Source of the DNA: Nonomuraea indica
Lineage (GTDB): Bacteria; Actinomycetota; Actinomycetes; Streptosporangiales; Streptosporangiaceae
Assembly (NCBI RefSeq): GCF_002850745.1
Contig: NZ_KZ559470.1
Location: forward strand, 324,555-388,554
DNA: 64,000 bases
Direction of reading: 5' to 3'
The notes below the pieces were generated by a model, which was given only the letters and a program-made list of their open reading frames with translations, searched no databases and was not told the DNA's origin. How positions within the stretch are numbered: position 1 is the first letter of the stretch; each line of letters begins with the position of its first letter. Position numbers and translations under genes: made by a program. This document shows, in pieces, positions 40,304 to 49,354 of this stretch.

Positions 40304-41530
40304 ATGAGCAGCCCTTCCACCGGCCGCACCCAGGCGGCGCGCGGCCGCTACCGTGACGCGCTCGCGGTGCCCGAGTTCCGGGCCCTCTTCCTGTCGCACG
40401 TCATGTGCATGCTCGGCACGATCGTGACCCAGTTCGCGCTGACCGTGCTGGTCTACCGGCAGACCGGGTCGCCGCTGCTGGCCGCCATGGTGTTCACGGT
40501 GGCGTTCGTGCCCTACCTGTTCGGCGGGGTGCTGCTGTCGGCGCTGGTGGACCGGGTGCCGATCCGGCGGCTGCTGGTCGGCTGCAACCTGCTGACGGCC
40601 GGGCTGGCCGCCGTCATGGCGCTGCCCGGCCTGCCGGTCGGCGCCGTCCTCGTCCCGGCGTTCGGGATGGGGCTGGTGGCTCCGGTGTTCGCCGGCGCGC
40701 GGGCGGCGGTGCTGCCGCGCGTCCTCGACGGCGACGTCTACATCGCCGGCCGGAGCCTGTTCCGGCTGGTGGCCCAGGGCGCGCAGGTGAGCGGTTTCGC
40801 CCTCGGCGGCCTGCTGCTCGTGGTGATGTCGCCGCGCGCCGCCGTCCTGCTCAACACGGCCGCCTTCCTGGTGTCGGCGGCGCTGCTGGCGGCGGGCGTG
40901 CGGGCCCGTCCCGCGACGGCCCGTGGCGCGGCGGTCTCCCTCGTGCGCGACTCGCTGACCGGGCTCGGGCAGGTCTTCCGGATCGGCCCACTGCGCCGGG
41001 TCCTGGTGTTCGGCTGGGCGGTGCCGGCCGTCGGGATCGCGCCGGAGGCGCTGGCCGCGCCGTACGCGGAGGCGGCGGGCTTCGGCACGCTGGGGCTCGG
41101 CCTGCTCATGTCGGCGCTGCCGGTGGGCACGGTGCTGGGCGAGGTGCTGTGCATGTGGCTGCCCTCACCGCGGCAGCGGCTCCGCCTGGTCGTGCCGCTG
41201 GCGGCGCTGATGTTCGTCCCGCAACTCGGCTTCGGGCTGCGGCCGGGGCTGCCGCTCGCGATCGGCCTGCTCGTGCTGTCCGGCGCGGGGCTGGCCCACC
41301 ACCTCGGGCTGGACCGGCTGCTCGTGGACACCGCGCCGGAGGCGTTGCTCGGCCGGGCGTTGAGCATCCAGACGTCGGGGCTGATGTTCTGGCAGGGGGT
41401 CGGGTTCGCCGTGGCGGGCGCGGCCGCCCAGTTCGCCGCGCCGTGGGCCGTGGTGACGGTGACCGCCGCCGCGGGCCTCGCCCTGATCCCCGTGCTGCGG
41501 CCGCGCGGCCCGTACGGGAGCCCCGCCTAG
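40304..41530 (+). CDS. MFS exporter adjacent to the P450-peptide pair
   Basis: A 408-residue major facilitator protein of the MFS_3/enterobactin-exporter-like type, 12 hydrophobic helices (SHVMCMLGTIVTQFALTVLVYR, VFTVAFVPYLFGGVLLSALVDRVP). The cytosolic loop motif between helices 2 and 3 is ALVDRVPIRRLLVG. The start ATG follows GAGGAG by 4 bp. It lies on the same strand 58 bp after the pentapeptide gene, so export of the cross-linked peptide (and self-protection) is the natural guess, though no direct evidence of substrate exists. Confidence 0.85.
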   Translation: MSSPSTGRTQAARGRYRDALAVPEFRALFLSHVMCMLGTIVTQFALTVLVYRQTGSPLLAAMVFTVAFVPYLFGGVLLSALVDRVPIRRLLVGCNLLTAGLAAVMALPGLPVGAVLVPAFGMGLVAPVFAGARAAVLPRVLDGDVYIAGRSLFRLVAQGAQVSGFALGGLLLVVMSPRAAVLLNTAAFLVSAALLAAGVRARPATARGAAVSLVRDSLTGLGQVFRIGPLRRVLVFGWAVPAVGIAPEALAAPYAEAAGFGTLGLGLLMSALPVGTVLGEVLCMWLPSPRQRLRLVVPLAALMFVPQLGFGLRPGLPLAIGLLVLSGAGLAHHLGLDRLLVDTAPEALLGRALSIQTSGLMFWQGVGFAVAGAAAQFAAPWAVVTVTAAAGLALIPVLRPRGPYGSPA

Positions 41531-41556
41531 CTCGGCGCCAGGCGCGGGGCCTCGGT

Positions 41557-44004
41557 TCAGCGTGCGGCCACGTCGTTGACGCAGCGCAGCACGGGCGCGC
41601 GGACGAGGGCCCGCTCGTCCACCTGCGGCCCGGCGGCGCTGACGTGGAAGCGGGCCCGCTCCCCCGGCAGCAGCGTGACCAGCTGGTCGTCCACCTCGGC
41701 GGCGGGGTCGAGGCGGTCGGGGAAGACGGTCAGGTCACGCAGCAGCGTGTGCGCGGTGACGGTCAGCAGCAGCCCGCCTGGGGTGCGTTCGGTGACGGCG
41801 TCGTAGCGGGGTTCGGGCAGGCGCAGGTCGCGGTCGGGCGCGAAGAACCACAGGGCCCGCTCCTCCCCCGCGCCGACGGCGATCAGCTCGCCCGCCGGGT
41901 CCCCCGGCTCCGCCACCGGCGCGTCGAGCGCCAGCGTCACGACGGCGCGTGGCGGCACGTCGAGGTGGAGGGTCTGCGTGGCCAGCGCGGACCCGTCGAA
42001 GGCGTGCCGTACGGCCAGCGCGCGGGCCCGCCACGGCCGGCCGGTGTCGTTGACGGCCGCCAGCGCCAGGCCGCCGTCACGCGGCTGCACGGTCAGCAGC
42101 CGGTCGGCGTAGGCCCTGCGCAGCGCGTGGAAGAGCGGCTTCCTGCGGCCGTCGCCGTCCACGGCCGACCAGGACGTGACCGGCCAGCAGTCGTTGAGCT
42201 GCCACACCACGCTGCCTGCGCAGTACGGCCACAGCGATCGGAAGTGCTCCACCCCCAGCCGGATGGCCCGCGCCTGGTTGACCTGCGTCAGGTAGTGCCA
42301 GTCGTCGAACGTCTCCGGCGGCGGGAAGTGCGGTTTGAGCCCGGCGGCCAGCTTGAGGCCGCCGTCCGCGGCCTTCTGGTGGTGCAGCATGCCGGGCGAG
42401 TCCGGCCGCAGCGGGTCGTCGCCGACCGCCCGGCGGACGGTGGCGTAGGCCGCCGGCGCCTGGAAGCCGAACTCGGCGGCCAGCCGGGGCCGGTAGTCGC
42501 GGTAGGCGGTGTAGTCGCGCTGGTTCCACACGTCCCAGATGTGCGTGGTGCCGTGGGCCGGGTCGTTGGGAGGCAGGTCCATCGAGCCGGAGTACGGGCT
42601 TCCGGGCCAGTACGGGCGGGTGGGGTCGAGCTCGGCGACGATGCGCGGCAGCGTCTCCAGGTAGAAGCTGGCGCCCCAGCTGCGGCCCTCCAGCCGCTCG
42701 GGCCAGCCCCACTCGGCGTGGCCCTGGAGGTTCTCGTTGTTGCCGCACCACAGGACCAGGCTCGGGTGCGGGGTGAGCCGGGCCACCTGCTCGCGCGCCT
42801 CCGCCTCCACCTCGGTCCTGATCGGCTCCTCCTCGGGGTAGGCGGCGCAGGCGAACGCGAAGTCCTGCCAGACCATCAGCCCGAGGCGGTCGCACAGGTC
42901 GTAGAAGTCCTCGCTCTCGTACAGGCCGCCGCCCCACACCCGCACCAGGTTGACGCCCGCCTCGCACGCCTGGGCGAGCCTGGCCGCGTACCGGTCGCGG
43001 CCGACCCGGGTCGGGAAGCAGTCGTCGGGGATCCAGTTGACGCCGCGCAGGAAGACGTCGACGCCGTTGACGGCCAGGGTGAACGCGCCGTCCTCGGTGC
43101 CGAGGCGCACCTCGCGCAGCCCGACGTCCCTGCGCCACGTGTCGTCGCCGGCCGTGACGACCAGCTCGTGCAGCGGCTGCTCGCCGTACCCGCGGGGCCA
43201 CCACAGGGCGGGATCGGGCACCTGGAGGGTGATCACCCCGTCCGGGCGTCCCGCGGGGATCACGGTCCGGCCGGTCACGCCGGCCAGCGACGCGGTGACC
43301 TCGGTGGGAGCGGCGGCATCGGTGCTCTCCACGCGCACGTGGACGTCCACCCGGGCCGCCCCGTCGCGCAGGGACACCAGGGGGCGCACCTCGTCGATCC
43401 TGGTTCCGCTCCAGGCGTGCAGCCCGATGGGCCGCCAGATCCCGGACGTGACCAGCGTCGGTCCCCAGTCCCAGCCGAAGTTGCAGGCCATCTTCCTGAT
43501 GAACGGGTAGGGCTCGGTGTACGCGCCCGGCCGGTCGCCCAGTTCGGCGCGCAGCCGCTCGGCGTAGGCGTAGGGCGAGGCGAAGGTCACGCTTAACCGG
43601 TTCTCGCCCGCGTGGAGCGCGTCGGCGACGTCGAAACGGTACGACCGGTGCATGTTGGCGGTCTCGCCGATCCGGTGCCCGTTCAGCTCGATCACGGCGA
43701 CCGTGTCGAGCCCCTCGCACACCAGATCGGTGCGCTCGTGGCCGGTCGGAGCCCAGTCGAACACGGTCTCGTAGCGCCAGGCCGTGCGGCCGATCCAGGT
43801 CAGCCGGGTCTCGTTGTCGTCCAGGTAGGGGTCCGCGATCAGGCCGGCGGCCAGCAGGTCGGTGTGCACGCAGCCCGGCACGGTGGCGGGCACGGTGGCG
43901 GGCACTCCGGTGGGCGCGGTGCTCGGGGACCTGGCGGGCGGGTGGGGGTCGCCGTCCACCGCGCGGACGGTCCAGGACTCGTGCAAGGCACGCCGAAGGC
44001 CCAT
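41557..44004 (-). CDS. Beta-mannosidase, GH2
   Basis: An 815-residue cytosolic GH2 enzyme releasing beta-linked mannose from oligosaccharides. The N-terminal sugar-binding domain (WTVRAVDGD, TVPGCVHTDLLAAGLI, DDNETRLTWIGRTAWRYETVF) is specific to beta-mannosidases. The TIM barrel includes KMACNFGWDWGPTLVTSGIWRP, LVRVWGGGLYESEDFYDLCD and the acid/base glutamate in LVLWCGNNENLQGH. The nucleophile region is around RLAAEFGFQAPA. ATG 44004 is supported by GGAG 9 bp upstream; frames extend to 44052. A GAACCGGTTC palindrome lies upstream. No transporter or regulator is adjacent. Confidence 0.9.
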   Translation of the reverse strand: MGLRRALHESWTVRAVDGDPHPPARSPSTAPTGVPATVPATVPGCVHTDLLAAGLIADPYLDDNETRLTWIGRTAWRYETVFDWAPTGHERTDLVCEGLDTVAVIELNGHRIGETANMHRSYRFDVADALHAGENRLSVTFASPYAYAERLRAELGDRPGAYTEPYPFIRKMACNFGWDWGPTLVTSGIWRPIGLHAWSGTRIDEVRPLVSLRDGAARVDVHVRVESTDAAAPTEVTASLAGVTGRTVIPAGRPDGVITLQVPDPALWWPRGYGEQPLHELVVTAGDDTWRRDVGLREVRLGTEDGAFTLAVNGVDVFLRGVNWIPDDCFPTRVGRDRYAARLAQACEAGVNLVRVWGGGLYESEDFYDLCDRLGLMVWQDFAFACAAYPEEEPIRTEVEAEAREQVARLTPHPSLVLWCGNNENLQGHAEWGWPERLEGRSWGASFYLETLPRIVAELDPTRPYWPGSPYSGSMDLPPNDPAHGTTHIWDVWNQRDYTAYRDYRPRLAAEFGFQAPAAYATVRRAVGDDPLRPDSPGMLHHQKAADGGLKLAAGLKPHFPPPETFDDWHYLTQVNQARAIRLGVEHFRSLWPYCAGSVVWQLNDCWPVTSWSAVDGDGRRKPLFHALRRAYADRLLTVQPRDGGLALAAVNDTGRPWRARALAVRHAFDGSALATQTLHLDVPPRAVVTLALDAPVAEPGDPAGELIAVGAGEERALWFFAPDRDLRLPEPRYDAVTERTPGGLLLTVTAHTLLRDLTVFPDRLDPAAEVDDQLVTLLPGERARFHVSAAGPQVDERALVRAPVLRCVNDVAAR

Positions 44005-44081
44005 GCGGCAACGCTCCGGTAATCGATCGGGACGATACGGATATACCAGCATCTATTCGGCGCAGTGGCAATGACTTTACT

Positions 44082-44091
44082 GAACCGGTTC
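44082..44091. promoter_or_regulatory. GAACCGGTTC palindrome upstream of the mannosidase
   Basis: A perfect 10-bp palindrome about 80 bp before the mannosidase start. A similar core (AACCGGTT) recurs inside the gene at 43595-43602. A sugar-responsive operator is possible. Confidence 0.35.
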
Positions 44092-44118
44092 GCATGATTT
44101 CCGGCATGGGCGCGGCGC

Positions 44119-44175
44119 GAAAAAGGCACCGCCCGCCGCGCCCTCCTCACGGGGAGGGGCACGACGGGCGGTGCC
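44119..44175 (-). terminator. Intrinsic terminator of the DEAD-box helicase gene
   Basis: On the minus strand an 11-bp outer stem (44165-44175 with 44125-44135) and an inner CCCTCC/GGAGGG stem are followed by TTTTT (44120-44124). It is the only terminator in the window with a clear T-tract, 17 bp after the helicase stop. Confidence 0.85.
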
Positions 44176-44191
44176 GGAGATCGGTCGGACG

Positions 44192-46204
44192 TCAGCGACC
44201 GTAGCGGCGCTCGCCACCCGAGCGGAAGCCGTTGCCGCGGCCCTCGGAGCGGAAGCCGCCCCGCCCGCCGCGGTCGTCGCCCCGGGCGCCGCCGGAGCGG
44301 TAGCCGTCACGCGGCCGGTCCTCGGACCGGAAGCCGCCGCGCTCGCGGTCGGCAGAGAAGGGACGGCCGCGGTCGCCGGCGGCGCGGGGGCCGCGCTCGT
44401 CCGAGCGGAACCCGCCCCGGCTCTCGCCGCGGAACCCGCCGCCGCGCTGGCCGCGCTCACCGGACCGGAAGCCGCCCCGGTCGTCGGACCGGAAGCCGCC
44501 GCGGTCATCCGAGCGGTAGCCGCCCCGGTCGCCGGACCCGAACCCGCCACGGTCACCACCGCGGTCCGCGCCGCCGTCGCCGCCCCGATAGCCGGAGCGG
44601 AACCCGCCACGGTCACCGGCGCGGTCGGCGCCACCGTCGGCGCCGCGGTAGCCGCCCCGGTCACCGGACCGGAAGCCGCCGCGGGCGCCGGCGTCGTCGC
44701 GCCGGAACCCACCGCGCTCGCCGTTCGGACGGCGCTCCTCGCCCGCGAAGCCGGAGCCCGAGCCGGAGCCTGCCCCGAACGGCCGGTCAGCGTCGTCGTG
44801 CCTGCGGGCCGGACGCTCGGCGTCGTCGTGGCGCCGCGGCCGGCGGTCGCCGTCGAAGTCGCGGCGCGGCCGGCGGCCACGACGCTCGCCGTGCCCGCCA
44901 CCGTGCCCGCCGCCGTGGCCGTCGCGGCGGGGCCGCAGCGGCTTGCGCACGTCGGGCTCCCACACCGGGATGGACTCGCCGCTCGGCGTGCGGGCGCCGG
45001 TCACCTCGGCGACCCTGGGGTGACCCGGGGTGGCCTTGAGCCGGAACGGGTGGATGCCGGCACGCCGGGTGAGCTGCTCGGTCGAGCGGCGCTCGTTCGG
45101 CAGCACCAGCGTGACCACGGTGCCCTTCTCGCCCGCGCGGGCCGTGCGGCCGCCGCGGTGCAGGTAGCTCTTGTGGTCCTGCGGCGGGTCGACGTGGAGC
45201 ACGAGGCTGATGTTGTCGACGTGGATGCCGCGGGCGGCCACGTCGGTGCAGACGAGCACGTTGACGACGCCCTCGCGGAACTCGGCGAGGATGCGGGTGC
45301 GCTGGTTCTGGCGCTTGCCGCCGTGCAGGCCGCCGGCGCGGACGCCGACCCGGGCGAGCTGCTTGCACAGCCGGTCGACGCCGTGCTGGGTGCGGACGAA
45401 GATGATCGTGCGGCCGTCGCGGTTGGCGATCTCGGCGGTCACGTCGAACTTGTCGTCGCGCGTCACCTGCATGACGTGGTGCTCCATGGTGTCGACCGGG
45501 GAGGTCGCGGGCGCCACGGAGTGGGTGATCGGGTCCTTGAGGAAGCGCTGCACCAGCTTGTCGACGTCGCCGTCGAGCGTGGCCGAGAACAGCAGCCGCT
45601 GCCCGTCGGCCGGGGTCTGCGCGAGCAGCTCGGTGACGACGGGGAAGAAGCCGAGGTCGCACATGTGGTCGGCCTCGTCGAGGACGCTGACCTCGACCTC
45701 CGCCAGCGAGCACTCACCCTGGCGGATGAGGTCGCCCAGCCGGCCGGGGGTGGCGATGACGATGTCGACGCCGCGGCGCAGCGCCTCGATCTGCTTGCCC
45801 ATGGACATGCCGCCGACGACGACCTTCATGCGCAGGCCGAGGCCCCGGCCGAGCGGCTCCAGCGCGTCGTGCACCTGGAGGGCCAGCTCGCGGGTGGGGA
45901 CGAGGATCATCGCGCGGGGGCGGCCCGGGGCGGGCCGGACGCCGGCGATGCGCGCCATGGTGGGCAGGCCGAAGGCGAGCGTCTTGCCGGAGCCGGTCTG
46001 GCCGCGGCCGAGCACGTCGGCGCCCGTCAGCACGTCGGGGATGGTGGCGCTCTGGATGGGGAAGGGGCTGTCGATGCCCTGCTTGGCCAGGCCGGTGACG
46101 AGCGGCCTGGGGAGACCCAGCAGCTCGAATCCGGACGGGCCCTGCTCGGGGGTGAGCTCCTGCTCGGAGGTGAGCTCGGGCAGGACAGCATCAAGCATGG
46201 TCAC
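44192..46204 (-). CDS. DEAD-box RNA helicase with RGG-rich tail
   Basis: A 670-residue ATP-dependent RNA helicase. Core motifs in order: Q motif region FPIQSATIP, GRGQTGSGKT (motif I, about residue 68), PTRELA, TPGRLGDLI, DEADHMCDLGF, SATLDGD, then HRGGRTARAG (motif VI). The last 230 residues are a disordered basic tail with many GGFRSGDRGG and GGYRS repeats that should bind RNA. It resembles RhlE/DeaD-type cold-shock helicases acting in ribosome assembly or RNA turnover. GTG 46204 was chosen; ATG 46198 is possible. A 300-bp structured leader precedes it. Confidence 0.9.
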   Translation of the reverse strand: MTMLDAVLPELTSEQELTPEQGPSGFELLGLPRPLVTGLAKQGIDSPFPIQSATIPDVLTGADVLGRGQTGSGKTLAFGLPTMARIAGVRPAPGRPRAMILVPTRELALQVHDALEPLGRGLGLRMKVVVGGMSMGKQIEALRRGVDIVIATPGRLGDLIRQGECSLAEVEVSVLDEADHMCDLGFFPVVTELLAQTPADGQRLLFSATLDGDVDKLVQRFLKDPITHSVAPATSPVDTMEHHVMQVTRDDKFDVTAEIANRDGRTIIFVRTQHGVDRLCKQLARVGVRAGGLHGGKRQNQRTRILAEFREGVVNVLVCTDVAARGIHVDNISLVLHVDPPQDHKSYLHRGGRTARAGEKGTVVTLVLPNERRSTEQLTRRAGIHPFRLKATPGHPRVAEVTGARTPSGESIPVWEPDVRKPLRPRRDGHGGGHGGGHGERRGRRPRRDFDGDRRPRRHDDAERPARRHDDADRPFGAGSGSGSGFAGEERRPNGERGGFRRDDAGARGGFRSGDRGGYRGADGGADRAGDRGGFRSGYRGGDGGADRGGDRGGFGSGDRGGYRSDDRGGFRSDDRGGFRSGERGQRGGGFRGESRGGFRSDERGPRAAGDRGRPFSADRERGGFRSEDRPRDGYRSGGARGDDRGGRGGFRSEGRGNGFRSGGERRYGR

Positions 46205-46496
46205 GAACGTCGTGCCTTTCAGTCGAAGTGGCGCGTCACTTCTGCGAAAGGACGAGCCAGGACGTACGGCTGTCTCGCCGTACTTCGTCGGAATGCGCGG
46301 GTGATCGGCACCCGCTGGGGTGGGGACAGGCCCGGTCGGTGCTCACCGACTCGTGTGGGCCGTCTACGCGCACCCGCTTGCCGGCCGCAGGCGGCGAAAC
46401 GCACATGGGTGCGTCAGGTGCACGTCATGCCAACGCGGGGAAGACACCGTGTATTCCCCGGCTGGCCCGGTCTCCCGGGCCTTGGCACGCTGAGGC
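46205..46496 (-). promoter_or_regulatory. Long structured 5' leader of the helicase gene
   Basis: A 290-bp non-coding stretch between the suf operon end and the helicase start. Two perfect hairpins sit at its downstream end on the minus strand: GTACGGC/GCCGTAC (46264-46270, 46277-46283) and GAAGTG/CACTTC (46225-46230, 46237-46242), the latter directly beside the AAAGG ribosome-binding site (46215-46220). DEAD-box cold-shock genes often have autoregulated leaders, so thermosensing or feedback is possible. Confidence 0.5.
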
Positions 46497-46518
46497 GGCC
46501 GGCACCGGAGTGCCGACC
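46497..46518 (-). terminator. Hairpin after the suf operon
   Basis: GGCCGGCAC (46497-46505), loop CGGA, GTGCCGACC (46510-46518) with one mismatch, 12 bp after the last suf stop codon. No T-tract. Confidence 0.5.
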
Positions 46519-46530
46519 GTTCCGCAAAGA

Positions 46531-46890
46531 TCAGACGTTGAAGCCTAGCATACGAAGCTGCTCACGACCCTCATCAGTGATCTTGTCGGGGCCCCACGGC
46601 GGGAGCCAGACCCAGTTGATCTTCACATCGGAGACCATACCATCGAGCGCCGAGTGCGCCTGGTCCTCGATGACGTCGGTCAGCGGGCAGGCGGCGCTCG
46701 TCAGGGTCATGTCGATGGTCGCCACCGGCTTGCCGCCGTCGGCGGGGTCGAGGTTGAGCCCGTAGACCAGGCCCAGGTCGACGACGTTGATGCCGAGCTC
46801 GGGGTCGACGACGTCCTTGAGCGCCTCCATGACCTCCTCGACGGTGGCGTCACCGTCGAATCCGGTCGGCGTCTCCACCGGCTTGCTCAT
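46531..46890 (-). CDS. sufT: SufT-like Fe-S assembly factor (DUF59/MIP18)
   Basis: A 119-residue MIP18-family protein, the last gene of the suf operon. Signature segments are EALKDVVDPELGINVVDLGLVYG and TLTSAACPLTDVIEDQAHSAL, with the conserved Cys of the family (AACPLT). It assists maturation or delivery of Fe-S clusters to target proteins. Its start overlaps the sufU stop by ATGA. Confidence 0.92.
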   Translation of the reverse strand: MSKPVETPTGFDGDATVEEVMEALKDVVDPELGINVVDLGLVYGLNLDPADGGKPVATIDMTLTSAACPLTDVIEDQAHSALDGMVSDVKINWVWLPPWGPDKITDEGREQLRMLGFNV

Positions 46891-47327
46891 CGGCTGGCAC
46901 TCCTCACTACAGCGTCCTTGTAGGCCATCCAGGACAGCAGCGCGCACTTGACCCGGGCGGGGAACTTGGCGACCCCGGCGAACGCCACCGCGTCGCCGAG
47001 CACCTCCTCGTCGGCCTCCACCTGACCCCTGCCCTGCATGAGCCGGGTGAACTCGTCCACCACCGACAGCGTCTCCTCGACCGTCGAGCCGGTGGCCAGC
47101 TCGTGCAGCACCGAGGCCGCGGCCTGGCTGATGGAGCAGCCCTGGCCGTCGTAGGAGACGTCCTCGATCTTGCCCGCGTCGCCGACCCTGACCCGGAGCG
47201 TGATCTCGTCGCCGCACGTGGGGTTCACGTGGTGAACCTCGGCGTCGTACGGCTCACGCAGCCCCCGCCCCTGCGGGTGCTTGTAGTGCTCCAGGATCAG
47301 CTCCTGGTACATCGACTCGCCGATCAT
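46887..47327 (-). CDS. sufU: SufU sulfur-transfer/scaffold protein
   Basis: A 146-residue IscU-like zinc protein. The three cysteines are in NPTCGDEI, GQGCSISQAAASV and RVKCALLSW; the insert between the second and third matches Gram-positive SufU. It accepts persulfide sulfur from SufS and passes it to SufBCD. It starts 2 bp after the sufS stop. Confidence 0.95.
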   Translation of the reverse strand: MIGESMYQELILEHYKHPQGRGLREPYDAEVHHVNPTCGDEITLRVRVGDAGKIEDVSYDGQGCSISQAAASVLHELATGSTVEETLSVVDEFTRLMQGRGQVEADEEVLGDAVAFAGVAKFPARVKCALLSWMAYKDAVVRSASR

Positions 47328-47329
47328 GG

Positions 47330-48607
47330 CTATGCGAACACCTTCTGTACGTGATGGAGACCGCGCACCAGGGCGTCGACCTCGCCCGTGGTGTTGTACA
47401 GGTAGAACGACGCCCGGGTGGTGGCGGGTATTCCGAACCGCAGGTGCAGCGGGCGCGCGCAGTGGTGCCCGACGCGCACGGCGATGCCGAACTCGTCGTC
47501 GAGGATCTGCCCCACGTCGTGCGGGTGAATCCCCTCGAGGGTGAACGACAGCGTGCCGCCGCGCTGTTCGAGCGAGGCGGGGCCGATCAGCCGCAGGCCG
47601 GGCACCTCACGCAGGGCGTCCAGCGCGTACGCCGTCAGCTCGCGCTCGTGGGCCTCGACGGCGTCCATGCCGACGCCCTGGAGGTAGTCGACGGCCGCGC
47701 CGAGGCCGACCGCCTCGACGATCGGCGGGGTGCCGGCCTCGAACTTGTGCGGGATCGGCGCGTAGGTCGAGTGGTCCATCCAGACCGCCTCGATCATCTC
47801 GCCGCCGCCCAGGAACGGGGGCATGGCCTCCAGCAGCTCGCCGCGTCCCCACAGCACGCCGATGCCCGAGGGGCCGAGCATCTTGTGGCCGGTGAAGGCG
47901 ACGAAGTCGACGCCCAGCTCGGCCACGTTCACCGGGTGGTGCGGAACCGACTGGGAGGCGTCGAGCATGACCAGGGCGCCGACCTCGCGGGCGCGCCGGA
48001 GCACGGCGGCGACCGGGTTGACGGTGCCGAGCACGTTGGACTGGTGGGCGATCGAGACGATCTTCGTCCGGTCGGTGACGATCCGGTCCAGCTCCGACAG
48101 GTCGAGCCTGCCGTCGTCGGTGACGCCGAACCACTTCAGCGTGGCGCCGGTGCGCTGCACGAGCAGCTGCCAGGGCACGATGTTGGAGTGGTGCTCCATC
48201 TCGGAGATGACGATCTCGTCGCCCGGCCCGAGCGCGAAGCGCGGGTCGGCCGCCTCGGTGGCGCCCCACAGGTGGGGCCCGAAGGCGTGGGCGACGAGGT
48301 TGAGCGCCTCGGACGCGTTCTTGGTGAAGATCACCTCGTCGCGGGAGGGCGCCCCGACGAACGCGGCCAGCTTGTCGCGCGCGCTCTCGTACGCCTCGGT
48401 CGACTCCGCGCCGAGCACGTGCATCGCGCGCCCGACGTTGCCGTAGTGCATCGCCAGGTGCTCGCGCACGGTCTCGACGACCGGGGCGGGCTTCTGGGAG
48501 GAGTTGCCGGAGTCGAGGTAGACGAGCCTGCGCCCGCCGGGCAGCTCGCGGGAGAGAACCGGGAAGTCCTTCCTGATCCTCTCCACGTCCAAGCTGGTGG
48601 AAGTCAT
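47330..48607 (-). CDS. sufS: SufS cysteine desulfurase
   Basis: A 425-residue class V PLP enzyme (group II desulfurase) that removes sulfur from cysteine. The PLP lysine is in AFTGHKMLGPSGIGVLWG, the catalytic Cys in VRVGHHCARPLHLRFG, and the RKDFPVLSR N-terminus matches SufS. The start overlaps the sufC stop by ATGA. Confidence 0.96.
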   Translation of the reverse strand: MTSTSLDVERIRKDFPVLSRELPGGRRLVYLDSGNSSQKPAPVVETVREHLAMHYGNVGRAMHVLGAESTEAYESARDKLAAFVGAPSRDEVIFTKNASEALNLVAHAFGPHLWGATEAADPRFALGPGDEIVISEMEHHSNIVPWQLLVQRTGATLKWFGVTDDGRLDLSELDRIVTDRTKIVSIAHQSNVLGTVNPVAAVLRRAREVGALVMLDASQSVPHHPVNVAELGVDFVAFTGHKMLGPSGIGVLWGRGELLEAMPPFLGGGEMIEAVWMDHSTYAPIPHKFEAGTPPIVEAVGLGAAVDYLQGVGMDAVEAHERELTAYALDALREVPGLRLIGPASLEQRGGTLSFTLEGIHPHDVGQILDDEFGIAVRVGHHCARPLHLRFGIPATTRASFYLYNTTGEVDALVRGLHHVQKVFA

Positions 48608-49350
48608 GCACTCGCCTTCGTGTACTGCTCGTAGCCCTCGGCCTCGAGCTTGTCGGCCAGCTCCGGGCCGCCTTCCTCGACGATCCTGCCGCCGGCGAAG
48701 ACGTGCACGTGGTCGGGCTTCACGTAGCGCAGGATGCGGGTGTAGTGGGTGATGAGCAGCACGCCCGTCTCACCCGAGGCGCGGAAGCGGTTGATGCCCT
48801 CCGACACCACGCGCAGCGCGTCGACGTCGAGGCCGGAGTCGGTCTCGTCGAGCACCGCGATCTTCGGCTTGAGCAGCTCCAGCTGGAGGATCTCGTGGCG
48901 CTTCTTCTCGCCGCCGGAGAAGCCCTCGTTGAGGTTGCGCTGGGCGAAGGAGGCGTCGATGGACAGGGCGTCCATGCCGGCCTTGAGGTCCTTGGCGAAC
49001 TCGCGCAGCTTGGGCGCCTCGCCGCGCACCGAGGTCACGGCCGAGCGCAGGAAGTTGGACACCGAGACGCCGGGCACTTCGACGGGGTACTGCATGGCGA
49101 GGAACAGGCCGGCGCGGGCCCGCTCGTCCACCGACAGCTCCAGCAGGTCGACACCGTCGAGCAGCACCTGGCCGCCGGTGATCGTGTACTTGGGGTGACC
49201 CGCGACGGCGTAGGCGAGGGTGGACTTGCCGGAGCCGTTGGGGCCCATGATGGCGTGGGTCTCGCCGGACTTCACGGTCAGGTTGACGCCGCGCAGGATT
49301 TCCTTGTCCTCGACGGCGACCTGCAGGTCACGGATCTCAAGGGTGGACAT
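48604..49350 (-). CDS. sufC: SufC ATPase
   Basis: A 248-residue cytosolic ABC ATPase that drives conformational change of the SufB-SufD scaffold. Walker A GPNGSGKSTLAYAVAG, signature FSGGEKKRHEILQL and Walker B IAVLDETDSGLD are characteristic of SufC. ATG 49350 is chosen over the longer frame to 49389 because STLEIRDLQV is the normal N-terminus. Confidence 0.96.
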   Translation of the reverse strand: MSTLEIRDLQVAVEDKEILRGVNLTVKSGETHAIMGPNGSGKSTLAYAVAGHPKYTITGGQVLLDGVDLLELSVDERARAGLFLAMQYPVEVPGVSVSNFLRSAVTSVRGEAPKLREFAKDLKAGMDALSIDASFAQRNLNEGFSGGEKKRHEILQLELLKPKIAVLDETDSGLDVDALRVVSEGINRFRASGETGVLLITHYTRILRYVKPDHVHVFAGGRIVEEGGPELADKLEAEGYEQYTKASA

Positions 49351-49354
49351 GTGC

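Noticed and set aside
43595..43602. AACCGGTT inside the mannosidase gene as a second operator
   Set aside because: Only 8 bp long and within conserved codons; kept only as a remark beside the upstream palindrome.
46497..46890. Possibility that sufT and the helicase form one operon
   Set aside because: A hairpin and about 300 bp of leader separate them, and the helicase gene has its own leader structures.
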